A stretch of 64,000 bases of DNA from assembly GCA_009746045.1 (NCBI GenBank), contig RPFO01000041.1:3577454-3641453 (forward strand), given 5' to 3'. This DNA is from Mesostigma viride (lineage: Eukaryota; Streptophyta; Mesostigmatophyceae; Mesostigmatales; Mesostigmataceae). Made by a program: the position numbers and the translations under genes. Shown here piece by piece: positions 43,501 through 52,350 of this stretch. Position 1 is the first letter of the stretch. Each line of letters opens with the position of its first letter. The notes under the pieces were generated by a model that saw only the letters and a list, made by a program, of their open reading frames with translations, was not told the DNA's origin and ran no database searches.

Positions 43501-46500
43501 CATGTCGTTGGCAGGCACACCTTGTCGCACCGCCAAGTAGTACAGCCGGATCAAGATTGCAACCTGGACATCCGAAAGTCGGCGATGGCCGTCCACCGCG
43601 AGCTCAGCTGCCACCGCCTGAACCACAAACTTGGTCAGGACGATGCCGTCGGGGAGGGTGCTCTGCTGGCGCAAACGCCAGCCGTCGAAAGGCAAAAAGT
43701 CTGGTACATTGCGTACCGGGATCTTAAATGGGATCTGACCCCATCCGTTAACATTTACCTCACCTGCGTCCTGGGACGCAGGGGTCGGGTTCGCGCTGAG
43801 GCTCATGCCTGCCAGCGCCCTCCCAACTGAGGTGTTACCAGACGATGACTTCGTCTGGCCGGAGGTCACCTTTCTCCTGGGAGATGGTGAAGCCTCCCCC
43901 TCCTCCGAAGAGGAGGACTCCTCTTCCACCTGTCGCCCTGGGGCGGGTGGCATGAGGTTCGGGGCAACCTCGGACTCGTTGAGAGTCCCGGAACCCCTGT
44001 TCCCCTGGGGGGCCGACGTCTCGGCAACGACAGCTTCACGCTGCCGGCGAGAGGGGTCTGCCACCACCATGCGATACGTGACATTACCGTCACGCTGCCG
44101 CTGTGGGGAAGTCCGAGGAGAAGTTCTCCTCTGAGGTGCCGTAAACGGCTGCCTCGCGGTAATGGGTGGCTCCTGGCAAGCCGGAGGCCGACCCCGACCG
44201 TTTCCTGCCCCGTCCCGCTGGGGGTTGGGGCGCACATTGTTGTTGTTCACGTCCGAATTCTTTGGAGGCATTTCGCAATCCAAGTTAGATAGAGAGACGT
44301 TGGTAGACGTTGGTGGAACTCAGTGTGAGGCTGTGGTATGCAGTAACGCCAGGGATCGGGCGTTCCTTGTCATTATTCACTCCATGAGTGGGCACACATT
44401 ATATGTCGTGACACATCACTCACACGAGTTCCCTAGGACAACTGGACTACGCACAATTGTCCGCCACGTGTCCAGGCTCTAGAGGCTTCTAGACCTGTAG
44501 CAACGTTACTACGCACAACGTCCACTAGACTAGTTGCTAGCTACGTAACTTGCGTACACGTGTGTGCGTCGCGCCACAACCGGCGCTCGGCACTGTTATT
44601 CAGTCTCTGCCAGAATAACTCCGGTCACATTGTATGTTCCCCCTGTGTGGCTCCGGCCACAAGTCAGCCTCGAGGTATCTCAGCTAACTTTTGCTACTCT
44701 ATCTTGCCCTGGCCTGTTGTGGGCCATGGCCTGCGTCCGCCTTGCCAGGCTCGGCAGCATAAGCTCCCAGCTGGCATGGTTGCATCCGTGTTCGTTACAC
44801 GCAGTCATGGGGCACTTCATTAGGCATGATCGTTACTCACGTTCGTTAGGCATGGACGAGGTGTGGGGGCTCGGGGGAACGCTGGTGTATCGGTTGCATC
44901 GTGGCGGACAAGGAGGTAGTGCGCGGCATCAAACCTTGAACTCGCGCGCTCGGCTGACATGCTCGTGACATTAGCCCACATGGCGCTGGTGACGATGGCA
45001 TCTCGTCGCTACCCGCCATGCATGTCTCTCTCTCGGCCATCAGATGTTGCATTTTGATGTTATATCCTTGTTCGCGTGACCGTGTAGCCTACGTACTAAC
45101 ACTTCGTTTCGGCTCCCCCCCCCCCACAGGCCGTGTATTCCGTGCCAGCTTTGGCCACCCCCACGGGCGGCGCGCCCACCCTGCGCGTGGGGGCCAAGCC
45201 GCGGGCGACGCGCAGTCCCCCTCGCTGCTCTCGCTGCTGCAGATCGCCCCGCTGCTCATCCTGTTCGCGCTCACCTTCTTCCAGGGGGGCTCCGAGCCGG
45301 CGTACCGACTGGACGCGGTGCACCCCTACGTGGTGGAGAAGGCCACAAGCGGGTGTGTGTAGTTACTATCTAATACTCTGTTAGTACGATGTGTGCGTGC
45401 TGGACGCGGTGCACCCCTACGTGGTGGAGAAGGCCAGGGAGAGGTTGGTGCTGCTTCTAACTTGATATATGTATGAATTTAAAGAAAGAAAATAGGTGTG
45501 TCCTAGTATTGGAACCCAATAACTGGATGGTTGGGTTGCCATGCGAAGCTGCAGGGGAACTCGGTTGGTTGTACACGGCGTGCGTGGGGGCCTGCGTGCA
45601 CGCGCGGTGCTAATGTCTAGTGTCGCCATAGTGTGTGGATAGTGGCGGACGACCGTGCTGGCTGGCGTGAGGTACCCTTGGATCCTTTCACGGTCCTCTA
45701 TCATACATCCCGCCAGCACTGCCTTGTTGTAGCCCTCTGGGTCGCCCACCCCTTGGAGCCACCGTGGCAGCGTTACTCAAGGATGCACAGCCACCAGGCA
45801 CTATGCAACAGCTGGGAGCTTCTCCCATGAAGCGCTACGCATGGGTAGAACACTCCATGGTGGGTGCCATCCATTGCACATTCATCCGTGGGCAGAGCTG
45901 TCCATTTGCCGCTGTGTCAGGGATGCTGGGGTCATGCCACTGGGAGTCTCTTGCTGGGCAATTTTTGTTCGCCCGTGTTCTAGTGGTGGTTCCCATCCTA
46001 CCCGCGTCCCTTCCTACCCGCTTGATCATTGTCGTTGCTGACACCTCACACGTGACACCTCACCCGACAACTGATAGCTGTCATTTTTCTCCCCGTTGGC
46101 CATGCGCCTCCTGCCTCCGTAATGGCCGCGCTCGGCAGCCTGGGCGTGCAATACTACGTGAAGGCAGGTGGCGAGTTTGAAGCGGACTACCCGCCCAAGT
46201 CCTCCGCGCGCATACGGCTGGAGTCAACGATCGAAAGAGAAAAAAGGTGCGTCAAAGGGCAAGGCGCGGCAGCAGAGTCGAAGGTCAAGGCGCCGAAGTA
46301 GATGCTTGGCAGGCGAAGCGCATGCAGGGGGATGCCTGCTGCAGGGCTTGGCATGCTCATGCGTTGCATGACAGGGACGTGTAGACCCCGTTGCGGTCTG
46401 TGCTGCAAACCTTGTGCCTCATGCCGGGCATTCAAGCCACAGCAGGTTCCATCCCTGGCCCAAAGGGAAGTTCGGCAGGTTAGAAATGCATGGTCGAGTG

Positions 46501-49500
46501 TGGCTGGCTTTGCAGGTAGCAACAAGGGGATTGAATAGAAGCACCCTTTGGACCTCCCTGGGCCAAAGGGAAGTTCGGCAGGTTAGAAATGCATGGTCGA
46601 GTGTGGCTGGCTTTTCAGGTAGCAACAAGGGGATTGAATAGAAGCACATGACTGCTCCACAATAGAGGAACCTTCACCCCCTTAAGGGGACGGGACACCC
46701 CTAAAGTTCACTTTTCTGGAAAACATACCTACGCATGAGATAAAAATCCAGTGATGATTGGGGACCATCAATATGATTTTAAAAAAAATTCCAACCACTT
46801 GGGGGGGGTACTAGCCCCCACCACATACCGGTTACGCGCTAAAAATAGAAAAGGACGCTAGTTTAGTCACAGTCCCTAGGACAATGGGCAACCATATTGG
46901 GACCAAATCATATATTTCCATGTAGTTCCCCAACTTCTGAGAAAGTCTGCCTAATTGGGACCAAGAAATAAGCAAGGATGCACACGTTATTAATTTTCCC
47001 GCAAAACAGGTCCTTTTTTAATGGAAAAAAAAATCAAATCATTAACACTTCAAAAATTGCCATACCATATATTTTCAAATACTAGAGAGGGGGGGACATG
47101 CAGCCCCAAAATTTCAGGTCATTCTGACAACCACAGCTCAAGTTATTAACGTTCATAGGTTGTCACCAGTGACGAAGCTAAGGGAGGTTTTACCCAGTAT
47201 TTAACCACACTAACATCCCTTGACACATCTAAGCCACGTGAAAACTGGCCAAACCACATGCTGCCATCCTCTGCACATATGGTTCCTCCTATGTTCAAGG
47301 TTTGACGCCATTCTGACAATAACTGCCCAAGTTACAACCATTCCAAGACGGCCACCCATGTAGACGCTACAAGGAAATTAGAGTAACCATTCAGCCACAC
47401 TAGCACCTCCTTCATCACCGACAACTGCAAACTGACCAAAGCACACATAATTAACTCTTGCACGCTGACGGCAACGCATGCTCAATGTGGGGGGTCATTG
47501 TGACAAGAACTACCCAAGTTGATGGGTTTCCTATATGACCACCTGACAAGGCGCTAAGGACCACTCAGTAAGTTAGTAACCCCACAATGCCACTTCATAT
47601 GCCATCCAATATGCACCAAAACCATGCTGGGTATGTTTACAAAGTACAAAGGGGTGGCCGCGCACCTCATACGTCTTCATCGTCCCTCGAGCATGGCCAG
47701 CCTTGTAAATATGTGCATAGCCTTGACGATGGTAGCCCTAACATGCCTAAGCAGCATTTCCTGTGTTTCTCCCAGGTTAGAGTGTAAGGTTGATGCCAAC
47801 CAAGCTAATCAACACAACAACACCTCCTAAACTGTCCTCCCCGGCATGGATGACAAACTGGGACTATAGAGGGCAAGGAACCAAGTAGGAACATGGTATA
47901 GATAGCTTGCATGCAGTCATGCATGTCAACCATAGTTGGCTCAGCACATTGTAGTCTTGTCACATCATCATAACAAAGGAAAGCTCAAACAACCACTGGT
48001 GGCAGCTATCTACATGCAGTCACACAAATGCAATATCTCCAACATCATCATCATCAATATAACACTTCCATCCCTGCACGATAAAATGCAAAGAAACCAT
48101 CGGCGGCCCTTCAGCGCATTAGCGATGCGCATTAGTGATGCCGCTGCGGCCTGCGAAGAGAGGGTGCGTCACTCTCACACAACAAGAAGCGTCCATACGC
48201 ACAACATCCTAGCCAGAACACGTTTTATGAAATGCCCTATACCTTCCTGAAGAGCTACAGGCTGCGACTGAAGCGGTCCTGATCACGACATCAACGAAAA
48301 CAATCTAAAGCTGCCAGGTATTCGACAACACAATGGCAAGGCGACGGCAAGCTAGCTGGTGGAAACTGCCCAAAAAGAACGCAAAAAACTTAAAACGATG
48401 AGCTCATAGAAGAAAGCACTGATAGCAGATAACATTCGCGACAAATATGTACCTTGCCCTCATAAATCCCTCGCCCAGGCGCGCAACAGCAGCCGTTCTT
48501 CCATGGACAGATCAGACACGCACTGCGCAGGTCTGAACAATTACTTACCGATAATGGCCGAAAATCTGGAAAAAAGCACCCGCTCGGTTTAGAATTCGAT
48601 GCAACCGATATTAATGCCTGCTTCGCGGTCAGAACAACCCCCAAAACCGCGATTTTACTGCCGCTATCATGAATTCTATTTCATTCCGCGCGACCAAGAA
48701 ATTCAGATTACCCCCCATGGCGATGGCATAAAAAAACAACAGCGATATTGTAAACCAGCTGATTTCCGCCACAAACTAACATCATAAACTCATCGTCTTT
48801 AAGATTCGAGAAAAATGTTTGCATTTCGCTTGCCCTATTGTGGTAGTTTCGCCCGAACGCAGTCGCCATGGCCACTTCCGCAGGGGGTGCGCGCACCGTG
48901 CACGTGAAATTTGTGACCTTCGGTTCCGGCGCGAATTTTTTGGCGCCAAAACATTCGGGGGTGTCCCGTCCCCTTAACACAGCAAGAAGGAGATAGGGCA
49001 AACGAGGGGATGTAATAACGTCACGTGGGTAGAGGAACCTTCAACCAATAGAGGAGCCTTGAACCCCTAAACACAGCGAGAAGGAGAGAGCGCAAACGAG
49101 GGGATTAAATAATGTCACGTGGGTAGAGGAACCTTCAACCAATAGAGGAGCCTTGAACCCCTAAACACAGCGAGAAGGAGAGAGCGCAAACGAGGGGATT
49201 AAATAATGTCACGTGGGTAGAGGAACCTTCAACCAATAGAGGAGCCTTGAACCCCTAAACACAGCGAGAAGGAGAGAGGGAAACAAGGGGATGAATGGCC
49301 TCATTGAATGAAACTGACTCGCTTCCGCCGAATGGTCGTTCTCTTGAGTTCCACTATTTAATGGTGGATCTCTATCTGGCCGATCTCTAGAGCTCCAGTA
49401 TTTCATCGTTTGGCTAGCGACCCGGCCAGGCTCGTCCTCATGGAGCGCGGAACCCACCGAATAGGTTAATCTGACATGGTCTCATCCTGCCTTGTCCTGT

Positions 49501-49701
49501 CTCCCTCCTGCCCCCCCGCCCCCTTCCGCCGGCTCTCCCTGCAGGGAGCTGCTGGACCGGCTGTGCTACAAGGAGCGTGTCGACAAGCAGCGGATGATGC
49601 GCCGGGGCCCGCAGAAGGGGCAGGATGTGGCGATGCCTAACTGTAACGAGCTGCAGCGGATGTATGATATGATGCAGCAGGGGCACTACCGCTATGGGTA
49701 A
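34519..49701 (+). CDS. DNAJB12/14-type ER J-domain protein, 8 exons
   Basis: An Hsp40 co-chaperone anchored in the ER membrane with its J domain facing the cytosol; homologues recruit Hsp70 for membrane-protein quality control. Exons: 34519-34647, 34810-35031, 35935-36051, 38390-38450, 39524-39721, 45130-45352, 46139-46246 and 49545-49701. All phases match, giving 1215 bp or 404 residues, the family's usual size. It starts [11 protein letters not shown], the conserved opening of this family. A disordered linker lies at about 45-117. The J domain (about 133-201) contains KDYYEMLGV and the HPD motif at 162-164. One membrane segment ([19 protein letters not shown]) lies near 275-293, then DUF1977 ([19 protein letters not shown]) to the end. 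Intron 5 holds a 4.4-kb gag-integrase element. TGTAA at 49842-49846 is a plausible polyadenylation signal. Confidence 0.94.
36156..37634. mobile_element. hAT-like non-autonomous transposon in J-protein intron 3
   Basis: The inverted ends CAGTGTTTTTGCTAAGGG nearly equal those of the element at 28501-30134. The flanks GTACTACT (36148-36155) and GTATTACT (37635-37642) agree at 7 of 8 positions, fitting an 8-bp duplication. Its sub-terminal repeats differ, however: GACCGCGGGATTTTGGTG and variants instead of TTCGTCAACC. It contains the ORF at 36804-37319. Confidence 0.82.
36804..37319 (+). CDS. Hypothetical polar protein inside the hAT-like element
   Basis: 171 codons, not recognised. It begins [18 protein letters not shown] and is rich in Ser, Gly, Arg and Asp, hence probably disordered. 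It could be a first exon: CAG followed by GTAGGATTG at about 37217 looks like a donor. It shows no hAT transposase motifs. It lies within a J-protein intron on the same strand, so it may be only transposon-derived coding debris. Confidence 0.35.
   Translation: MARKNEKRSSLGVASASGRAKGVGLLSWLIPRKSSGTAGRSPPDNSMPEARPDSAPSSGNLQPPGNVNSVGASRRLESNETNRGKRPGASGNDDSSESAESQSRSHSDDDPRSGGGKRRHRSSDSSCMLLFYVAFSVKQVGLSFSTSLAVGPCPMAQVAKSQPKGVIIDVY
38853..38989 (+). repeat. Short interspersed tail repeat, copy 2 (J-protein intron 4)
   Basis: The same unit as 10551-10682, ending with the GTGCTCC/GGAGCAC hairpin and TTATTAATTAATTAAA. The two copies differ by a handful of substitutions and small indels. Confidence 0.6.
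39713..39846 (+). repeat. Duplicated exon 5 donor region in J-protein intron 5
   Basis: CGCAAGGAAGTA with its donor (39713-39724) recurs at 39831-39842 as CGCAAGGAAGTAGGTG, 118 bp downstream. The stretch between is GT-rich. Confidence 0.75.
39872..41932 (-). CDS. Gag carboxy-terminus, CCHC knuckle and DDE integrase
   Basis: 686 codons. A gag-like start ([17 protein letters not shown]) is followed by a (Gly-Glu)n tract from the hexamer repeat, then [14 protein letters not shown] (CCHC, about 220-233) and another Cys/His-rich segment. Next come the integrase zinc site HLLYGH..CQHC (about 374-410) and a catalytic core with GDVFH, LLLDQQF and [11 protein letters not shown] (Asp, Asp, Glu; the last spacing about 30, shorter than the usual 35). 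The carboxy-terminal SH3-like part contains GDIVLFY and WLGPATIL. It would process and join element DNA ends. The first residues overlap the upstream ORF; homology continues across a -1 shift near 41905. Confidence 0.75.
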   Translation of the reverse strand: MGTCSESPPEVSKLDHKWLVHSLLEKLNLDRNTFAMITTGQATHWETMKEALDYVKLALGPLCQDSAPPPSTSSPPAVKRTRGEESNEEGKARKAKDKRPVTLAEVKTLMSQFAKSLSKGEGEGEGEGEGEGEGEGEGEGEGEGEGEGEGEGEGEGEGEGEGEGEGEGEGEGEGEGEGEGEGEGEGEGKGQGKGKGRSSPPGGNTNKTSGAGSSNPKKDLKCVRCGRRGHIKDKCHKHREHLGDLEVLCHKCMGPPHGDPAKCTKDPWQPPKCKSSHPHMCHDESCPLHHPISSSTAQAGTQDGRVLTGCQVNSVTSHSPPSCSAVKAVSKAGKVLKYYTETSDSEPRFTSLIPKVSRVMTQALSNISYEQLALQLHLLYGHEVCAEVVAAALGGTALRKACQLIRKHCQHCQMYAPKPPKWHVATPPKCKGRVVGDVFHIKGQPYLALKDAWSRYTAIEPLPGMDKSQLHRAIFIAQARYYPVEALLLDQQFSCLAGAEGCEAIDLAGLEDHERQGIIERAIRSIKTLVAKEGENLFADRGSYADRALWATKICQILNRRPLLQTPYGIITPDGLQAGIYPPEVLAVYNAQRAHAASRLAAKDAKHPRPSFKEGDIVLFYKESGLGKVGTWLGPATILKFSSTGKTVHVKHNDTGHVHKCSPHRIKLYHTPLSDVAEEEELMVNQ
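41369..41577 (+). repeat. CCTCGC hexamer microsatellite in the gag-integrase ORF
   Basis: About 34 tandem hexamers keep all frames open; in the minus-strand ORF they encode alternating Gly-Glu. The long Arg-rich or Ser-Pro-rich frames here are artefacts of this repeat. Confidence 0.9.
41890..44271 (-). CDS. Gag-like protein of the gag-integrase element
   Basis: The likely start is 44271 ([15 protein letters not shown]); an in-frame ATG 12 bp earlier is possible. The first 500 residues are low-complexity, Pro/Ala/Ser-rich. The carboxy-terminal part ([56 protein letters not shown]) reads like a retroelement capsid domain. It stops at 41890, and the same domain continues in the overlapping ORF. 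Such an open frame over 790 codons suggests recent activity. Confidence 0.65.
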   Translation of the reverse strand: MPPKNSDVNNNNVRPNPQRDGAGNGRGRPPACQEPPITARQPFTAPQRRTSPRTSPQRQRDGNVTYRMVVADPSRRQREAVVAETSAPQGNRGSGTLNESEVAPNLMPPAPGRQVEEESSSSEEGEASPSPRRKVTSGQTKSSSGNTSVGRALAGMSLSANPTPASQDAGEVNVNGWGQIPFKIPVRNVPDFLPFDGWRLRQQSTLPDGIVLTKFVVQAVAAELAVDGHRRLSDVQVAILIRLYYLAVRQGVPANDMYSEARQVAAATVVARPPKPAEELPRMPSVVPVGWGPATASPGSAATSTASQQAAATASPPASAATLPAAASKTAAPVGAPSTPAGAATATPGRAEVKRQSPPHGTPAAESEPSASADNTDAINTHPPAKAGAPAPPSQSQAPSKGKGPATAQAVARDRPSPPGEEDVEMETAEARIPGDDVVSLRDPALWRAVQRCAQGIQGVASERLDDKLAENASLLCAVMYHLLDQPSLEQMTRRMCQALLPALQTLLRGKKIRVNLATMVEMVQQLHRVCLEEAGTYLPTWLRVQTGSQRGGEARQSSSSSSEDSDVSLCPTFEQWEAARARKRQAQSQGVQGGMDTPYSPAHVVQAHNTPVQPATRSRPSQVSPSIPTTANAATSPRRSSSPSPSSPSQDWPVYNEHRPIDRILVRGLPEGHTRQQGAQLLLSLKLAREELNVKNWFGALMQGDFFHQSNPSIQHLVSIYQQRCPRWQDTQGREPWESFLRDLHDLLAAPTTVDMYSAFNWVKTYKVETQNYVAEIKKWELAVKAHPRLAS
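44284..45129. other. Remaining J-protein intron 5
   Basis: It lies between the gag-integrase start codon and exon 6 and probably includes the element's leader. No LTR, polypurine tract or ORF with recognisable domains was found. Confidence 0.4.
45309..45436 (+). repeat. Duplicated exon 6 end in J-protein intron 6
   Basis: 37 bp encoding [12 protein letters not shown] (45309-45345) recur perfectly at 45400-45436. The real exon ends AGCGG-GTGTGT. The copy is followed by GAGAG-GTTGGT, which would also give phase 2. The copy has no good acceptor and is preceded by in-frame stops, so it is probably not an exon. Confidence 0.85.
46454..46650 (+). repeat. 103-bp tandem duplication in J-protein intron 7
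   Basis: Two copies starting CCTGGCCCAAAGGG (46454) and CCTGGGCCAAAGGG (46557), nearly identical, adjacent to the minisatellite copy that received the TTAA element. Confidence 0.8.
46686..48973. mobile_element. TTAA-specific transposon (piggyBac-like ends) in J-protein intron 7
   Basis: The ends are GGGGACGGGACACCCC and its complement, flanked by TTAA (46682-46685 and 48974-48977). Joining the flanks at one TTAA rebuilds a unit of the adjacent 94-bp tandem array, which proves the target duplication. The 2288-bp interior is AT-rich and has no recognisable transposase. Confidence 0.85.
48978..49290 (+). repeat. 94-bp tandem array in J-protein intron 7
   Basis: About three and a half copies of a 94-bp unit containing TCACGTGGGTAGAGGAACCT and GAGCCTTGAACCCCTAAACA. 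A further copy at 46660-46685 is separated from the array by the TTAA transposon. Confidence 0.85.
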
Positions 49702-50365
49702 CGCTATGGGCAACACGTGCTGTATCTTGGCTGTATCTTGGCAAGTCTGTTGCAGACAGCATTTGAAATTTCTGACCATAGTCTTATCCAATGGTATAAG
49801 CCGGGATGCTCAAGGCAACATGTACTCGGCAGGTCTCATTTTGTAAATGGGTGCCCCCCTTCCTCTGGCAACTCATAGGCCTGACTATGCATGTGGTGGC
49901 TCAGCAACCCACGCACTGCAAAGTACATCAATTAGAGAACGTGTGTGAGCCTGCACAACTGGCATGTCACCACAATTGTGATCCAACATGTGAAAGGTCA
50001 ACCAGTATTACATGCAAAAGTAAGGTAAAATCTTTTGCGATTAGCATTTCCATCCCGTCTTCATGCAGTAAGGACGGGGGAGGTGTAAAGTTTGTGCGTT
50101 CGAATGAGGCAAATGGCAGTATATTATATATTGTATCGACTATATATTTTTTCAGGAAGCACGTGTCTAGCTTGCACTGTGCGTGCATGCTTTTCGCTAT
50201 TTTGATGTCGATACAACAAAGTTATTAAGGGTAGGTTGTCTCGTACCCTGTCCCATCATGACCGCCATCTCCTGCTTATATAATTTTCTGTCGCCATCGC
50301 CCCAGATTTAGGAAGCTATCGCATAACTCCGCACCGGCAGAGTTCGTATTTTCCGGATACGAGCT

Positions 50366-50742
50366 ATGGCGGAAACCCAGCCAGCCGCCTCCCCTCCTCC
50401 CGCAGATGGGGAGAAAACAGTGCCCAACACCATTTCGCAATGTGCGGAAACCTTAGCGACGCAGCCACAGGCCGATGAGGCGGCCATTAACGCCCCGTCC
50501 AAGCGGCATTGCGTAGGACCCGAGGACGAGACGGATAGTCAGGTCCTTCCGCCATCGGCTCCACTTCACAGCGGGGTAATCCGCGAGGAAGCCCCCTCTG
50601 ATGATGCTACCGACGACGCTGCCTAGCTTTTATGCCTGGCCAGATCGTGCCCGACCATGCCTTCTATGCGCTCTCCATAGAGCAGGCTATCAAGAAGACA
50701 ACCAGCGCAGGCCAGAAATCGGGAGAATCCGGACCATGGTAG
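50366..50742 (+). CDS. Unrecognised two-frame ORF, possibly LINE ORF1 5' part
   Basis: 50366-50626 reads MAETQPAASPPPADGEKT and is acidic and Pro-rich. A second short frame from 50633 reads MPGQIVPDHAFYALSIEQ and ends at 50742. A TATATAATT stretch lies about 90 bp upstream of the first ATG. The peptide TTSAGQKSGES recurs on the opposite strand at about 51256-51296, arguing for a repeated element rather than a host gene. No family recognised. Confidence 0.35.
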
Positions 50743-51409
50743 CTTGAGCCTGCCGTTATCTTGTCCGCGTGTTCGAGTCGTTCAGGATGATGAATATGAA
50801 TGGTGATGGAAATGTGTAGCCTTGTGCATTGAAATTATGGCTGGCTTACGTGTAGAGCGACTAGATGACCTAGACGGTGGGGCCGGAAACAGCTTGCTTG
50901 ATCAGGGCGTGTGTTTCGAGCCTCTGGCCGGGAGTGTCTAGGGGTAAGCACCATTGCTGCGATCGCTCTCCCACCATTTACGAGGAAATACCCGCAAATG
51001 GGAAACCACTGAAAAGGTCTAGCTAGTCAGTCATTACGTTAGCCATGCCATGATTCCAAACGTCCAAGAACTGCACACGGTGCAAAGGCAAAAATCCGGA
51101 GGACAGCACTTTCAAATGTGCGGCGGGAACCAAAAGCCCGCGTATGCCAGAAAACATCGTGTTGCTGCAGCGACGCGACGATGTGGACAACGAATCCCGT
51201 TCCAGGCTCGGAACGGCCGCAAAGTATATCTGGCACCACAGGGTTCAGATGTGCGGAGATTCTCCCGATTTCTGGCCTGCGCTGGTTGTCTCCTTGATAC
51301 TACGCGATCCAGCCGGTCCACGACCTGTTTGTAGAGCTTGTGCCAAGGGGCAGCGCCGAACAGATGTGGGTGACGTTGCAAAAAACACCGGACTTGGCGG
51401 AGCATAGTA

Positions 51410-52350
51410 GGCTATGGCTGTACTGTATGAGGGCTCACAGGCAGTAGTGCCGACTGCGGAGGGCACCACTCCACCATTCCCCCTTCATCACGGGGTGTGA
51501 CAAGGTTGTGTCCTGTCCCCATACCTGTTCATTATGTATTGTCGTGGATCAGGTCATGCGCCAGGCACGTGCACGCTTTACTGCTCTTAAGGGGTCCGAG
51601 CCCGGCTTGGACATCCTTAACGATCGCGAAAATGGCGGCAGTGGCCCTGGCTACCGCTTGTCCGACCTGATTTATGCGGATGATACCACCCTCATCGAGC
51701 GCCCCGAGCACATTCAGACCTGGCTGGACTGTCTGGGCTTGGAGGCGCGGGCGGTGGCCGGGTTGGAGATTAGTGCCAAAACTGAGGCGATGGTGATTGG
51801 GGCTACCAGTCGCCCGCCGCTGCCGCGCCTGCTAGACGGGACGGAGGTCCCGTTCCGTGATCGCTTCAAACTGCTGGGGAGCATGCTCCCCAACACCGCC
51901 AACGATGTGGACACCCGCATTCGGGCCTGGCCTGTGCTAGGCTTCGTTCGCTCAAAACCTACTGGCACTCGAAGGACCGGCTCTGCGAGAAAAAAAAAAC
52001 TATTGCAAGCGAATGCTCTTCAAGGTACTGGTCCGGCACGGGGCTCACCTATGGCGCCGAGGCATGGACGCTCACGGACACGCTGGCCACACGGCTGAAC
52101 GGCACGGTAACCAGGATGCTCCGCCAGGCCCTGAACGTAGGGTTTTCCAGTTTCCACACATAGGTCTTTAGAATCTTTGTACCAGGGTATGCCTCGCATT
52201 TTCGGACGAGATTAGACAGCGTATGATAGCATTCGCAGGACATCTTGCTCGCACCAGTCCTAGGTAGACACCGACCTCGGTCTCAGAGGTCGCTCCCAGT
52301 GGCCGGCCCCCAGCGGCTTGGCCAGCCAGGGCGGCATATCCTGGCCTGGA
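51410..52350 (+). pseudogene. LINE RT fragment, copy 2
   Basis: It reads LYEGSQAVVPT, QGCVLSPYLF, then DQVMRQARARF, LIYADDTTLIERPE (YADD) and LGSMLPN, clearly the same LINE family as 3811-4796 but diverged. It carries an in-frame stop before QGCVL and frameshifts after 51920. The end is interrupted at 52350 by the dimeric transposon; the carboxy-terminal part resumes at 54883. Confidence 0.8.

Larger units (their letters stand above)
39872..44271 (-). mobile_element. Gag-integrase retroelement lacking a visible reverse transcriptase
   Basis: Two long minus-strand ORFs inserted in J-protein intron 5, opposite to the gene: gag-like (44271-41890) and zinc-knuckle plus integrase (41932-39872). 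They overlap by 43 bp in different frames. Between the knuckle and the integrase there are only about 140 residues, without RT, RNase H or protease motifs. On the left the second ORF ends about 25 bp from the duplicated host splice junction, leaving no room for an LTR. I found no LTR pair. It may be an internally deleted LTR element or a separate gag-integrase lineage. Confidence 0.7.

Noticed and set aside
45400-45442. Extra exon of the J-protein gene
   Set aside because: It is preceded by in-frame stops with no good acceptor, and the 45352 donor already gives correct phase and family length.
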